Origin: Lunularia cruciata
Taxonomy: Eukaryota; Streptophyta; Marchantiopsida; Lunulariales; Lunulariaceae
Reading direction: 5' to 3'
Assembly (NCBI GenBank): GCA_948567375.1
Contig: OX419755.1
Location: 39,871,001-39,935,000 of the forward strand
Length of the DNA stretch: 64,000 nucleotides
The notes below the pieces were generated by a model. It searched no databases, was not told the origin of the DNA, and saw only the letters and a program-made list of their open reading frames with translations. Position 1 is the first letter of the stretch; the number at the start of each line of letters is the position of its first letter. The position numbers and the translations under genes are program-made. Shown piece after piece: positions 47,118-59,540 of the stretch.

Positions 47118-50100
47118 GAATAGAGCATTTATTTAGAGTGTCGATTATTTCAGAGCATTAAATTGAGAGTGGCAAGCCCGACCATTCTAAGCTTTCCAAT
47201 TTCCTGGAGGAGGATCAACCAACGTTCGTTGCACAGAAATCTCCCTCTCGCCTATTTTGAGAAAGGAAGGGCATCAGTACTGTCTTGAGGTAACAGTTCT
47301 AGAAGCATGCATTTTCCTTCCTCCTGGTCTCATAGCTAGGGCAGACTGAAGAATTGACATCGATCATCCCATACTGGTGGATCCAAATCGTCACAATCAT
47401 AGCAGAAGAAATGTACAGAAGAAATGAAAAGGTCTGACCCTGCACTTGGAGACCTGAAACTCTGTAATATATCGAGTAGGCTACTTTAGAATGCAGTATG
47501 CTAACTTTGTCAGGTAGCTCGATTATGAATGCACGTTCGAATTCCAGCTTGATGTCTTTTTAGCGAGCTGAGTACTCATTCAAATCTGAAACCATTGCTT
47601 TGCTCTCCAGTTGGTTTGTATGTGGAACTTATGTGTGGGCCTTCTTCAACTTAAGTCACTCATGTTATTACGCTGTTCTCGATTACAACACATGGAAACT
47701 CGTACAGGTATACTGGACGATAAGTCCCGTATCTGTGTTTTACGGATTGTCTAATTGGATTGATCTTGACCATGCTCCTTTCTAGATTAGACCCAATTAG
47801 ACCACTATGGTATGGATGGATCCCATCCCTTTCCATGCTCAGACTATTGTGGTTGCGTGGCTCTTTCATGGAGTTAGCTTTACGGTGGCTATATTTCCCA
47901 TCCCTCGAGTTTCAGTCTTATTGTTCACTCGTGATCACATGTATGTACCTTCAGCCGTTACCGACTCTTGTTCTCGTGCTCCTGCATCAATCGCAAATCA
48001 TGTTAAGTGTTGGGCGTGAATTATAGTGATCATTAAACATTATTGTGTAAAAGATAAAGAAAAAAAAGAGATCATTCTTGCAAACTACCTTGTTCTATTA
48101 ACTGATCTTAATGCACGGGATTATGTGGGAAATGATGAACGACAAGAGGTTATGACCAACGCTAGATACCCATGCCTTCTTTTTGCTCATTCCAAAAAAT
48201 ATGAGTATTTGATGGTATATCCCTTTTTCTAAAATATTTGAATATCATATATAGTTTATTTCTTTAATTGTGTATTCAAATAAGAAAAATCATCAGTCTT
48301 GAAGTTTTAAGATCTCGTTGAAGGGACAATGAGATAAAGGACATTGAATGGTCATTTAGTATAATATCTATTAAGGAAAATTTCAAGTATATTTTCTATA
48401 TATACTAGTGCGAAGATCAGTGTTAACTTTCAAGAATTGTCAAAGGCTTAAAAAGCTATTGAGAAAAATATGGATTTAATTCTATAGGAATATATGTATG
48501 CCACTATAACCAAGATGTAATTTTTAAAATTTAAAATTTGTCTAACTCCATTCTATGATTTGCTTATATGCCATATAGTAAATACTGATACAAGGAGTCA
48601 CGTAACTAAACGTAAATGTGAGAGGGAAAAATGTTGAAAAAGAAATGTATAAAGGAGATGATCTTGAAGATACTATAGGTCTTTCGGTACTCATATGATA
48701 CAATGCTAGGTCACTAATGCAAGTAATGATTCAAAATAGTCATAATCGCTTACCACAACTTGCAAAATGCGTTTGAATTAGAACTAGTAACACTTTATCA
48801 TCTTATCGTACTATATTAATTTTAGATATCTTCTTACATTATTCTAAATTCAATTTATATATAGTGCTTATTTATTCAAAAATTGTCATTTTTATGAGAA
48901 TGTTTATTATATTGTAGTAAGAACCTTTCTGTAGATTTCAAGATAAAAAGACCAAAGCAAAATTAGTTTATTTCCTTTCATGTGTCCTTCTAGGAATTTT
49001 ACCTATAAAATAAATGTATACCTCTCTGTAGAATAATACCCAATTCATTTAAAAAAAGTGCTAGTTACTCGTATTTTCCTGACATATAAAGAATAAGATA
49101 ATTTACAGTATCTAAAAAAAATTAATGGAATGAAATACTGGATAGTACTCAATTCCTATATATCTAGTTTTATTTCAACCTAAGTATCTAAGAAAGAAAG
49201 ATCATCCAACCAAGCTATCTTAAATGTCAATTGTACACAATTGACCTAGAGAGAAGCTTGAATTATGTATCCTTCAATTTACTACTAAAGAGATATGAAC
49301 TCTTTTGACTTTCATGTTAATAGTGATATGCATAGAGCAATGCATGTAAAGAAGAGACATATAAGATTATAGATGTATAAGATAGAAATATAAGCTTGTT
49401 ATTAGAGAAGTTTTAGTGAGGAGATCTTAACGCGGGAAAACTAATTAGGGCATTCTATAGTAAATATCAAATAATTTATATCTTTGGAAATGTGAGCTTT
49501 TCCCTGAAAATATTCAGAAAAATTTATACTTAAGAAAATAATCACTTGAGCGTTAAGGGATTCACTTTTTTATGATCAATTTTCTCTTAAAATAATTTTC
49601 TAATTACTAAAAATAATCACTTCAACAAAGAAATTTAGTGTAGTAAGTTCAAATATTTCAGACACAATTTATTATAATTAATTATACATAATTTAGTGGA
49701 TAAAGAAAAGTAGAGCATGTTGATTTATAATTACATCATCCATGCATTTTAGATTTATCTGAAAGGCTTTAACTTTATTTTCTATTGAGACTGCTAAAGA
49801 CTAGAGGTATGACCATGAGGTATAATCAATTTGACATAAAAAGAGAACGATACTTTTTGATAAGAAATAGATTTGAATGATGATGAAAGTTATATGTTAT
49901 GATTGTCTGCTGTTTCGGAGTATTTTCTTGCATCTTCCAATTTAAGGACCTGTCTGCACTTTTATGTAAGTTAAAGTTGTGGTAAGAGTTGCGTGATAAG
50001 TTTATAGATGATAGTTACAAGGTCAAAAGTCAATCGGAGAGAATTCATTCGTAAGCATTTAAACAACATGCTAAACGAGATGAGCTAAGGCATGTCTACA

Positions 50101-50690
50101 CTCATTGCACCTGCCATGTACATCTTTATACTTAAATGTGGAGTAGTAGATAAGCATGAGCTCACAATCATTCTCATTATTGTGCATTGTCATATTTTCT
50201 CATTCACTTTTTGGACATAGAAAGAAGTGAATGGTTTTGCATTTGATCCTTAATGTGCTAAATATTTTTGTACTTGAATTAAATTTATCTTTGAAAGGTT
50301 TTAGTAGTATTTGTCTTGCTAAATTTGCAAATACAATATAACTAGTAATCGGATTGTCTTGATGACATGAATGTGTAACATAGATATTTCAAGTACTACA
50401 ATGTAAGTATCAAGCAATCAAACAAGGAGAAATAGTATTAACACCAACATGTCAAATACCATCCATGCTTCTCAACTTTTATAATAGGCTTGTCAAGATT
50501 CTATCTATATCAAATTTAGCTTTTTCTATATATGTATATATATTACCCAAAAGGGAAGTGTGGAAGGAGTACTCTAGTTGTGCCTATTGCCGTTATCGAT
50601 CAGTGAAGATCCAAAGTTTGAGCGTGTTTCAAATGATTGATATGTATTGTCGGTAATAAGATATGAGCATGGTTGGAGAGATAGAAAATG
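47118..50690. other. Spacer, gene-like then AT-rich
   Basis: The first ~900 bp have mixed composition and are probably the CYCLOPS-like 3' UTR and flank. From about 48.0 kb the DNA becomes AT-rich like the left spacer. Small ORFs (47600-48232, 50465-50656) show no domains. No RNA gene or repeat was seen. Confidence 0.5.
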
Positions 50691-50699
50691 CCTCCTTTT

Positions 50700-51143
50700 A
50701 TTGCAAAAAAAAGTGATGCGTCCTTGAGAAGACAACTTGAATCTTTCTAGAGTCTAGGGATATAATCTTTCTAGGATAGGAGACCTTAAGAGAAACACAG
50801 GAGAAAACAAAAAGCTTTGCACTCAATTTGTGATACCCCAAAGGAGCACCTTGACTATATTATATAGCAAGGGTGACTCTCTCAAAGGAAGCTCCACCCT
50901 TGGATAAGATACATCGATCGATGATATGTCCGCAAACTCTACCCTTAGATTAGTTGCATGCATGTGTGACATGTTGGTTCTGATCCTATCTGGTTGGTCA
51001 AACCACCTTTGATCAGAGGGAATCTTTAGGGAATCTTCTTGTAGGAATCTCCAAATTGCATGGGTGAGATACTATTGGAAAGCTCTCAATGAGACACGCT
51101 TGGAGGGAAGGAAGGCCAAACTTTCCTTTGTTTCATCTATTTA
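50700..51143. repeat. Truncated LTR copy, family B
   Basis: It aligns by eye with the first two-thirds of the solo LTR at 52139-52734 in the same orientation. Shared landmarks are GAGCACCTT..TATTATATAGCAA, GAAGCTCCACCCTTGGAT and TTGCATGGGTGAG. It ends where the truncated LTR of the methyltransferase element begins. Confidence 0.75.
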
Positions 51144-51598
51144 GGACTGTCATGCCATTTGTAACATTGTACCTAGATTGCTTGGATGTTGGAGTAGTAG
51201 TAATGGTAGTCAGAAGTATTTTGGCAATTACTCATTGACTATTTATTGACGGTCAAATTTTGTGTTCGGAGTATTAACTGCATGATGGGGCCCACTATCA
51301 CTTGCACCATTTGCACCATCGAGTTTGCCATCATCAAGGCCGTTAGGGTAGGAAACCTAGGTCAAGACCAAGGGGTATACTTTCATAATGCAACTCTAGA
51401 GAGCTCACTTCTTTGATGTTGAGCCTTCGAGTTCTTGGCTATGGTGGATAGAGGCCAGCGAGAGTCACCTAGAATCTCTTAACTAGAGTGGGTGTGGCTT
51501 GACTGTAATCAATGTGCAATTGTTGGCAAATTGTTGAGTGATAGATCAAGTACTAATGTGATTGAGTGTGATTTGAGTTGTAAACAAACTAATAACAT
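51144..51598 (+). repeat. Left LTR of methyltransferase element, 5' truncated
   Basis: It matches 61140-61571 by eye. Shared blocks are TTGACGGTCAAAT, GACCTAGGTCAAGACCAAGG-like sequence, AGAGAGCTCACTTCT and TTGTTGAGTGATAGATCAAG. The first ~125 bp of the LTR are replaced by family B sequence. Confidence 0.85.
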
Positions 51599-52138
51599 CA
51601 GAGAAGTGAAGTCAAGGGGAAATTGAGTGCATGAATTGAGGGTGTTCATGGTATCTCCAAGCCTTCTTGATCATTGGTATTTTGATCATGGTCTAATTTT
51701 CCTTGAGAATGATTGTGTGCAAAAACTCTTTCAAATTGATGTAGATTTGGCAGTGAGACAGACGGTGTGCGGATGCATTGGCCAAAATCCCCTAAGAAGA
51801 GACTCAATTTCAAGCAATGGTGTTTGTTTTGAGCTCAAGAGGTGAAATTGAAAATTTTGCAAATTGGTGCAAATTGAGCTCAAAAGGTAAAATTGCAAAT
51901 GGAATTGGGAACTCATTTCTTCAAATTTGTGATTTGGAGAGCCCCATCTTTTCAATTTGGCTCAAGTGTTGATTTAGCAAAGGATTTGGCAATCAGCCAA
52001 CTCTAACTCTAGGGATTTTTGTCAAATTTTATGTCAGATTTTGGCTCAAGTTGGAGGAGGTTGGCCTGATTTGGAGGAGGTTCACCAACATTGGAGAGGG
52101 TTCAAAGTGGCAAGAAGAAAGACCTCATTTGGCTTGAG

Positions 52139-52734
52139 TGTAATACTCCAAGGACAAGAGAACTCTCCAAGAGAGATACAAGAGAGAAAACAAAAGTTTC
52201 ACACTCAATCCTCTGATGCTCCAAGGAGCACCTTCTCTTTATTATATAGCAAAGAGGATCCCCTCAAAAGAAGCTCCACCCTTGGATCAGATACATGGAT
52301 TGGTGACCTGTCAGCAAGGTCCATCCTTGGATTAGTTGTGTGGATGGGTGATATGTCAGTCCTTGTCCTATCTATTTGGTCAAATGGGTTTGACCAAAGA
52401 GAATCTTTAGAGAATATTCTTGTAGGGAGCTCAGAATTGCATGGGTGAGGTATCGTTGAAAAAAATCTTGACAAGAAAAATTGTATGGAAGGAGAAGGCA
52501 AGCATTTTCTTCTTGAGGGAGAGGATGTTTCTATTTTTGAGGCCTAATTCATCCGTTTAGGCCTCCAGAATTGGCTCTAAAGTTTTTAGGCTATTTTCAA
52601 CTTTTGCCTTATTAGAAGTACTCTTTTGGTGACACCTTTGTTTGATCTACCTAGCCCATTGTACAAAACATCCTTTTAGATATTACTAAGCCAATTTTCA
52701 CCTCTAGATAATATGTCTAGTTGCTTGTATTAAA
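52139..52734 (-). repeat. Solo LTR, family B, nested
   Basis: A 596-bp LTR from TGTAATACTCC to GTATTAAA (ancestral end probably GTATTACA), flanked by TTGAG on both sides (52134-52138 and 52735-52739). It interrupts the leader of the methyltransferase element. Its right third matches 61692-62025. Orientation is taken from the family B body at 62026-63757, which lies on the minus strand with its purine tract next to the same LTR end. Confidence 0.85.
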
Positions 52735-52739
52735 TTGAG

Positions 52740-53523
52740 TTGGAAGAGCTTGGTGAGATTTGGAGAGGGTTCAAAGTGGCAAGAAGAAATGCTTCATTTG
52801 GCTAAATTTTAGCATTTGGCTAGATTTGAAGAGGGTTCAAAGTGGCAAGAAGAAAGGCCTCATTTGGGCATTTAGCGCTTTGAGGTAAGGCTATGGGCTA
52901 TGAGAAGTTACGAAGGCCTAGAAAGGTCAGCTTGTTGTTGTGAGGCTAGCTAGTTTAGAGTAGTTTTTGATCATTGTTTGGCAAAATTTGCTCACCTTGC
53001 TAGATTGTGCACAATAATGTTTGAACCATAAATCTTTGGTTCTTAGAATGTGCCATAGCCAACTAGTCTACCCGTACTTGTTATCCTAATGATTGTTCCA
53101 CTATATCTATTCACTTGTAGCTTGTCTAGGAGTGAAAATTTGATCCCATTCTTGGTGATCTTGGTAGCTTAGGAAGTAGACAACAACAACTCTATGTCAA
53201 ATACCAAATGGTGGTAGAGTCAGTCTGTGTTAATTTATGAGATAAAGGGTTTTTGTTTAGATTTCTTGTGATTGGATCTCCCTCCATTCTTTGTTTCTTA
53301 TTTGTGCACCATGTTTGTATGAGGTGCCCTAACTTTAGAGCATTGGTGCTCTCGTGTGCACTTGGTAGTGAGGTTGGAGTGATGACCAATCAGAATACCT
53401 ATGTTTCTCTCTAGTGAGGCAGGAAGTGATGACATGCAAACCATGAGAGTGCATGTTGTGATAGAAGGTTATAGATTTCATTTTCCCCTAGTGTAGTTGT
53501 CATAGTTATAGTTACATTAGTGG
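52740..53523 (+). other. Leader of methyltransferase element with repeated block
   Basis: A block containing GAGGGTTCAAAGTGGCAAGA occurs here twice (about 52765 and 52828) and once left of the nested solo LTR (about 52097), so it is a small internal repeat of the leader. No coding frame is recognised before the Gag region. Confidence 0.55.
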
Positions 53524-55160
53524 GTGATATTTGGTTGGTGGTGTTGGCACTTGGTGGTGATTCTTGGTGGGGTACTTGTGGTGGTTATGGTTGTAGTTTG
53601 CAATTTCCAATTAATTTGTCACATAGAGTTCTTGGGAGATTTTGGAGAAGATAGCATTACAATACGTAATGGGTTTACTTGGAGTGGTGCTTACTATGAA
53701 TTTGTATCTCAAGTCTTAGTGAGGAAGGAAATTGACTCTAAGTTGGAGTTTGATACAAGAGTTGATTCAATTGAGAATGCACTTGGTGTGTACGTACTAT
53801 TGTTATGGGACATGGATGGGATTTATAGGGCCTCCAAAGGCCTCATGTGTTACTCTGGTATAATGGGTACCATATAGTTGGATGACTTCATCTAGTAGGT
53901 TGATAGTTGGTGTGATCTGTAGAAAATGCAGAACCCGACTTTGTTCACACCTTTCATGGCATGGAAAGGGTTGTTTTAGTACTTAGAGGGTCTACCAATG
54001 GACGACTACCACAAGTTCAGGGGAGCTCACTTGGAGGAGATTAAGCTATGAAGAAAATATTGGTCTCCAAATTATATCTCCATCATTTCAGGCTTGGTTT
54101 CTAGAGGTAGATTGGCAATACCCACAAGTTCTAGCTTTAGCAATGTTGGTGGAGCTAGTGGAGGTGCACTAGTTGGAGATAGTTCTACTATGAGTGAAGG
54201 TACTACTACCAAAGGTGGTGCAGTATTGGAGTTTAACCCCATGGTGGAGTTCTTCCAATGTTTGAGGCTGAATTACCAAGAAGTGTGGATTGATAAGCAG
54301 AGGAGCTTGTAGGAGGTCCAAATGGAAGGTTGGAGAGAGCCTACACAATGCATACACTTGAATGAGACAACTAATCAATTCTACTCAAGGAGTTATTGAG
54401 GCCTAAGCAGTCTAGTTTTGGTATGGGATATTGGACAAGAAGTTGCAATGTACAGTCTATGATCTATGTTGTTTTAAACTACTTCACCTACTTTGGCAGT
54501 GGTCTTTGGTTTGGTTGAGCATATTGATCTCAACATCGTAGAGGAGAGAGTGGTGACATATGGATTTGGTAGGGAGACCTCATCCACAATTGTTACTTCT
54601 TCTAAAAAGCAATAGAGTGCACTATGCCATGTTGGTTTTTAGGACATAGTGGACAATTCAGATCCTATGGAGTGAGTAGAAGGCCTAGTATAGCTAGACC
54701 CTTACCTTCAATTTTGGGTTAGCAACAACTAGTAAGTGGTAGTGTTGCCTGTTGGACTTGTGGTGGACCTCACCATAGGAGAGAGTTCACTCAAGGAAAT
54801 GGACTTGATACCTCTGTTTATCACAACCAGCATAGAGATAATGTAGGCATTGCCATAAATTTGATCACACTAATGATATTTGCTTTGATCTACACTTGGA
54901 GTTATGAAGTGTGAAGGCTACTATAGCAGGTGGTAGAGGAGCTCCAGGTCATGAAGGAAAAAGTGGTGGTAGAGGATCCACACTTGGTAGGGGTGCAATA
55001 CCTACCCTTACTTCTAATATAGCCATGGCTACTCGGATTGAGCAATTGGAGCAAACATTGGCTAGCATGGCCATAGCTCAAAGGAGATCAAATTTGGATG
55101 CTGAAGCTTCCACCTTATATGCTAGTGATAGAGATATCTCGGACTTCATGTGGGGAGCAA
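53524..55160 (+). pseudogene. Gag region with zinc-knuckle-like motif
   Basis: Broken frames give a hydrophilic Gag-like region. It includes GITWSGAYY-like sequence near 53670, FNPMVEFFQCLRLNYQEVW and CWTCGGPHHRRE at 54750-54785. The last is a CCHC knuckle that has lost its final Cys (TTC). A Gly-rich segment and a coiled MATRIEQLEQTLASMAIAQ (about 55024-55080) follow. Assignment rests on position and the knuckle. Confidence 0.6.
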
Positions 55161-55202
55161 CATAGGTAGATGCATCTGCTACAATGACTAGGAGTGTAGT
55201 AC

Positions 55203-56190
55203 ATGCTCCAGAGCCTAGAGGAGCATCAGCAGAGTTGGACCAACCTACAAAGAGGAGAGACAAGTAGACAAGTCAAACTTTCCCAATCTTTTACACTCTT
55301 TGAGGCACTACACATGACATATATGGCTCCTAGACATCATAGTGTAGGTGTGGTAGGTGGTGATGGGATGTATGATAGACTACCTACTACTCAGCCACTT
55401 GCTACTACACTGATTGAGTCTAGCTTGATGTTGGGGGTGGCTCAATTGATTATGCGCTTTCTATTACTCCTAACCAATGACATGTTTACATTAGAAGTTG
55501 ACCTAGCTCCAATGTTTCAATTGGCTTCCATGCTTTGTGATAGTAAGGATGATGTGGTTTTTGCTTCTAGAGCAAAGGTGGTTGATAATGGAGCTGACTT
55601 GGTTGAGGAGCATGGGATCCGCTCAATGACTTGTGGTTTATGGAAAGTAGCAACAACTAGATTGGAGGAGTCACCAATTAGACCGGCCTTTGAGCGATTG
55701 AGTTTACACTTAGAGTTGTCATATTGGATAATCAAAGGGGGATTTTTCATTTGGTGGGACCTTTAGGGAAGGTCTATACACCATAGAGGATCTTACTAGA
55801 CTCTCGTGCACCAACCTCTTATGTTGGAGGAGGCTGTTGTTGTTGGTCTGGAGTTACGGGAGACTGATGAAGAGAGGTATCCATTTCAGATCTAGATATC
55901 TCTAGGAGGTGGCTTTACATAGTACATAACATGTGGAGAGCTTTTTGTTTAGATTCAACATGGTCATCCGATTGATAGCTCTATGGTGAGAGCTCATGCT
56001 ATTATGACAATAGCTGAGTTATATGATGTGTTAGTTGGGAGAGCAATGTTATATCCCATGGGTTTTAGTATTGAATATTGGGAGGAATTAGCCTCTTTTG
56101 GACCAAGTTGGCAGTCAAGTGAGGGACGGGTACATTGCTTACCAATACACTTTACTAGTGGTAGTCTTGGCTCACTATAGTCTGGGACCA
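55203..56190 (+). pseudogene. Aspartic protease region
   Basis: An open stretch of 187 codons carries KVVDNGADLVEEHG, a decayed D-(S/T)-G-A active site in which the middle residue is Asn (55584-55595). It is followed in broken frame by IDSSMVRAHAIMT and ELYDVLVGRAMLYPMGF, equivalent to the second conserved protease block (I-L-G). The placement between Gag and the methyltransferase is in order for Pol. Confidence 0.65.
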
Positions 56191-56558
56191 TGGCATCATT
56201 AGTTTTAGCCTTTAGTGGTTGTGCTACTTGGCGTGGTGACTTATTAGAGGGGAATGCTTATGCAAAGGATACTCCAATACCAGAGGAGATCACTTGGATT
56301 TGGAGTACAAGTGGGATCATCCCATCCACCTTGAATGTTCTATTGTGGAGTTTAGAGGAGGACTGCAACAACATGCGAATCAATTGGTGCAACATGCAAA
56401 TCAATTAGAGCCTTTGTACCACCATGAGCCTCCAGACTCAATTACCTTGGTATCTTTTGATACCACACTCATTGCTTTGTAGTATCTAATAGAGGAAGTA
56501 TGTATGTCTATTTGTAGTATGTCTATTGGAGCTATGTATGTCTATTTGTAGTATGTCT

Positions 56559-57490
56559 ATGTTTGGTAGAACTAGCACTAGATTGGTTGCAGTACTACAA
56601 GTAGGTATAAGAGTAAAAATGTACTTGTATGTGGAAAGAGATGAGATTGTTAGGTAAGTCTCTTTACATCATATGGCACACTTAGCCTATTGGTATCTTG
56701 AGTTATTATTGTTGTTAGCAATCAAGGGTTACTCAAAGACCCTGCCAATAGACATTTCCTTGTTGGGAGGGGGGGGGGGGGGTAGGATTTGGAGAGACAT
56801 GGTCCCATTCATTTGATGATTTCTAAATGGCCATGTTAGGAACATACTCATGTTGGCTGAGGTTTAGGTCTTTAGGGTCCCCATTTTGGTGTGTTTTGGG
56901 AGATGTTATAGACACTACGGCATCTTTAGGTTCTTAGTCTATTTCTCTAACTTACAGTTTGGAGAACATCCCTTTGATAAGTGATTCTTGCATTGGGTGG
57001 TGGTGAGTACACATCAAGTCTATTGTTGGATGGGACTTGCAGTGTTGTTGGATGTAGCCAGAATGGGATCACAAGCTTATCATCTTTGTCTTTGGTGGAC
57101 AAGCCTCTTACCTAGAGAGGTTCTACAATGTGCTTATGATGAGATTTAATGACTAGACCACCTCACTATTGATGAAATCTTGGATGTTGGGTGTCAATCT
57201 CAGATGGTGGTAGTGGTGAACCTAGTTGGATAGTCCCAAGTCGCTTTTCCCACACTTATGAGTTTCCTAAGCTCCCATGTTTTTCAAGGAGATCTTGGAC
57301 TTGTTGGGACTCACAATTATAGCAATTGGTGGAGCCCAACACCAATGAGAGAGAGTGGACAATGGGTTTTCTCACCGGTATTCTCACTATTCCAATAGTG
57401 TTAGAGGCATCTAGGCATTAGGTGTTAGGTCAGGCTATGGATTTGAACTATTTGACCTAGATTGTGAGCCTTAGCTTGGTAGAGTAGCAT
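56559..57490 (+). pseudogene. C5-cytosine DNA methyltransferase domain inside the retroelement
   Basis: One reading frame, with few shifts, gives the ordered motifs of a bacterial-type C5-methyltransferase. Motif I: MFGRTSTRLVAVLQVGI (56559-56609; F-G, SAM loop decayed from G-G-x-G-T-G), then YLYVERDE (acidic SAM-ribose contact). Motif IV: GPIHLMISKWPC (about 56801-56836) with the catalytic Cys, followed by TAG at the conserved Gln. Motif VI: LENIPL with the E-N pair (56962-56970). Then MGSQAY, DEILD, FPTLMSF. Motif X: LGQAMDLNYL (57425-57454). The ~310-codon span is normal for the family. Such enzymes flip out cytosine and methylate C5. At least six stops and a lost Q-x-R-x-R motif make this copy inactive. 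It lies between protease and RT on the same strand. Confidence 0.82.
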
Positions 57491-58080
57491 AGGATGCGCT
57501 TGATATGCATCACCACTTTGACACTTGTGAGCTCCGTGCCTATCAAGACAATTTAGGCACATGCTAAGGGTGATAAATTGAGTGGACAAAGTATTTTTGG
57601 AACACAACCAATGGCTACTAAGGAGAGTGGTCTACTTGGCATCCATCTAGGTGAGCATGGTCTACTTGGGATGTAGCTAGAGGACATATGGAGCTTGCAA
57701 CCAGAGTGGAGAGAGTTTTTCACACAAAGATTGGGGGCATGGCACTACTACTCCCAAGGGCCCAGTGTATCAGCCAGTCAATATGTCTTCCACTCCTACA
57801 TCAGTTACAGAGGATACTTGGGAGCAAAATCTAGGACCCAAGCTTATAAGAGTGGAAAGATGGAGAGTTTGGAGGTTCTTGAGGAGCTACATGAGTTGTT
57901 TTGCCAATATGAAGGACTTGGATGCTCTAAAAGGACATAGTTTTTGGATTGAGCTAACAAGCAATACAATAGTTTTTTGACGTCCCTATCAATGTTGAGA
58001 CATGGAGAGAGTATTGATTTAGAGCTAGAGTAGAGACCTTTTTGAGGTTGGTTTGGTGGAGATTTGACATGGAGAGTATG
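57491..58080 (+). pseudogene. Linker between methyltransferase and RT
   Basis: Coding-like sequence with stops. HTYMSCF and MEGEFGG-like short open pieces are too decayed to assign. It probably corresponds to the Pol linker leading into RT. Confidence 0.35.
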
Positions 58081-58700
58081 TGTTAGCAACAATGATGCTA
58101 GCCAAGAAGGATATGCATGGCAACTACATAGATAGACAAATGGGTGGAGATTATTGTCCTATCAATTGACAGACTAGGGCTGATCAATATGCCATGCCTA
58201 CATTGGAGGAGATATTTGATGTGATTAGGCATGCAAAGGTCTTTAGTACTTTGGATCTTCAAGCAAGATATCATCAATTGACAATCAAGGAGGAGGATAA
58301 GTCCAAGATAACATTTTGAGATATTGATCCTCATGGCAAGGATATGTTATATCAATAGAGGTTCTTACCATTTTAAAGAATGCTCCTACCGAGTTCCAAA
58401 GGGTCATGGATAGGATCCTAGCTGGATTGGATTTTTCTTGGTGCTATATTGATGACATTTTGGTCTATAGCATTATTATGGAGGAGCATGAGAGATATTT
58501 GTTGGAGGTGTTTGAGAGATTAAGATCTCATAGACTCAAACTACATCTTGGGAAGTTTAGATTATCCCATGAGTAGGTTGAGTATTTGGGTCACACTATC
58601 TACTCTAGAGGACTTGGTGTTCAACAGACCAAGGTGGAAGCTATTGTGCATATTCATCAACCTACCAATGTGAGCAGAGTGTGAGCATTCCTTGGGTTAG
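58081..58700 (+). pseudogene. Reverse transcriptase of methyltransferase element
   Basis: RT blocks in order are DMHGNYIDRQMGGDYCPIN, TRADQYAMPTLEEIFDVI, FSTLDLQARYHQL, DIDPHGKDMLYQ, NAPTEFQRVMDRILAGLDF and the catalytic YIDDILVYS (58445-58471) with both Asp. EHERYLLEVFERLRSHRLKL and GLGVQQTKVEAI follow. This is a Ty3/gypsy-type RT with a few stops and a frame change near 58360. Confidence 0.88.
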
Positions 58701-59540
58701 TAAACTTCTATTGCTACTCTATTAGAGGATTTAGTGCCATTTCCAAAGCCTTGATGAAGTTGACCAAGCTTACACAAGAGTGGTGTTGGGGAGATGAGCA
58801 AGAGAGAGCTTTTGTAGAGCTCAAGGAGAGGTTGACATTTGTTCCTATTTTGGGGAGACTAATCAAAGGATGACCATTTCAGGTTCACATTGATTGGAAT
58901 ATGTTGGAGCTTGGAGCAATGCTTCCCAAACATGATAATGAGGGGAAGGAATTTATGGTGGACTATGCTAGTTGCTCCAACAATTCAATGGAGGCAAATT
59001 ATAGTTCATATGAGAGAGAGAGTGTTTGGCAGCAATATGGGTAGTAGCACATTTCTAATATTACCTATTTGGTAACCCCTTTACTCTCATCATTGATTAT
59101 TGACCACTAAAGTGGTTGATGAAGTCCAACAAGCTTTCAAGGAAGTGTGCATGATGTGCTCTGATTTTACAAGAGTATGATCTCATGGTTATTTGCAAAC
59201 TTGGAGTGGTGAACCGTGATGAAGATGGGTTGAGTAAAAACCTATGTCCCACACAACAAGATCAGACAAGAGCATGTTGGCATGGTGAGATAGATGAGGA
59301 GATGGTGCCAAGTTGGCATGCATCTGCCTTTCTTTGCATATTTTTTGAGGCTTTGGTGGTATCTCTCTCAGGTCATACAAGAGGAGTTATTAAGATCACA
59401 GATCCAAAGAGTGGAGATAGTACTACAATTCAACAAGACATTCATGATGATCTCTTAGTGAAGGACTATCTTTGCATTGGTGTTGTGGGAGGCACAATTG
59501 GGGCCAAAGAGAGAGACCGTGTTCTTTAGCAAGCCAAGCT
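58701..59540 (+). pseudogene. RNase H of methyltransferase element
   Basis: FLGLVNFYCYSIRGFSAISKAL and WCWGDEQERAFVELKERL mark the tether. The FTLIIDY..PLKWLM block and LGVVNRDEDGLSKN mark the end of RNase H. Two frame shifts lie inside. The open piece 59185-59529 continues with a Pol linker to the integrase (KERDRVL). Confidence 0.72.
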
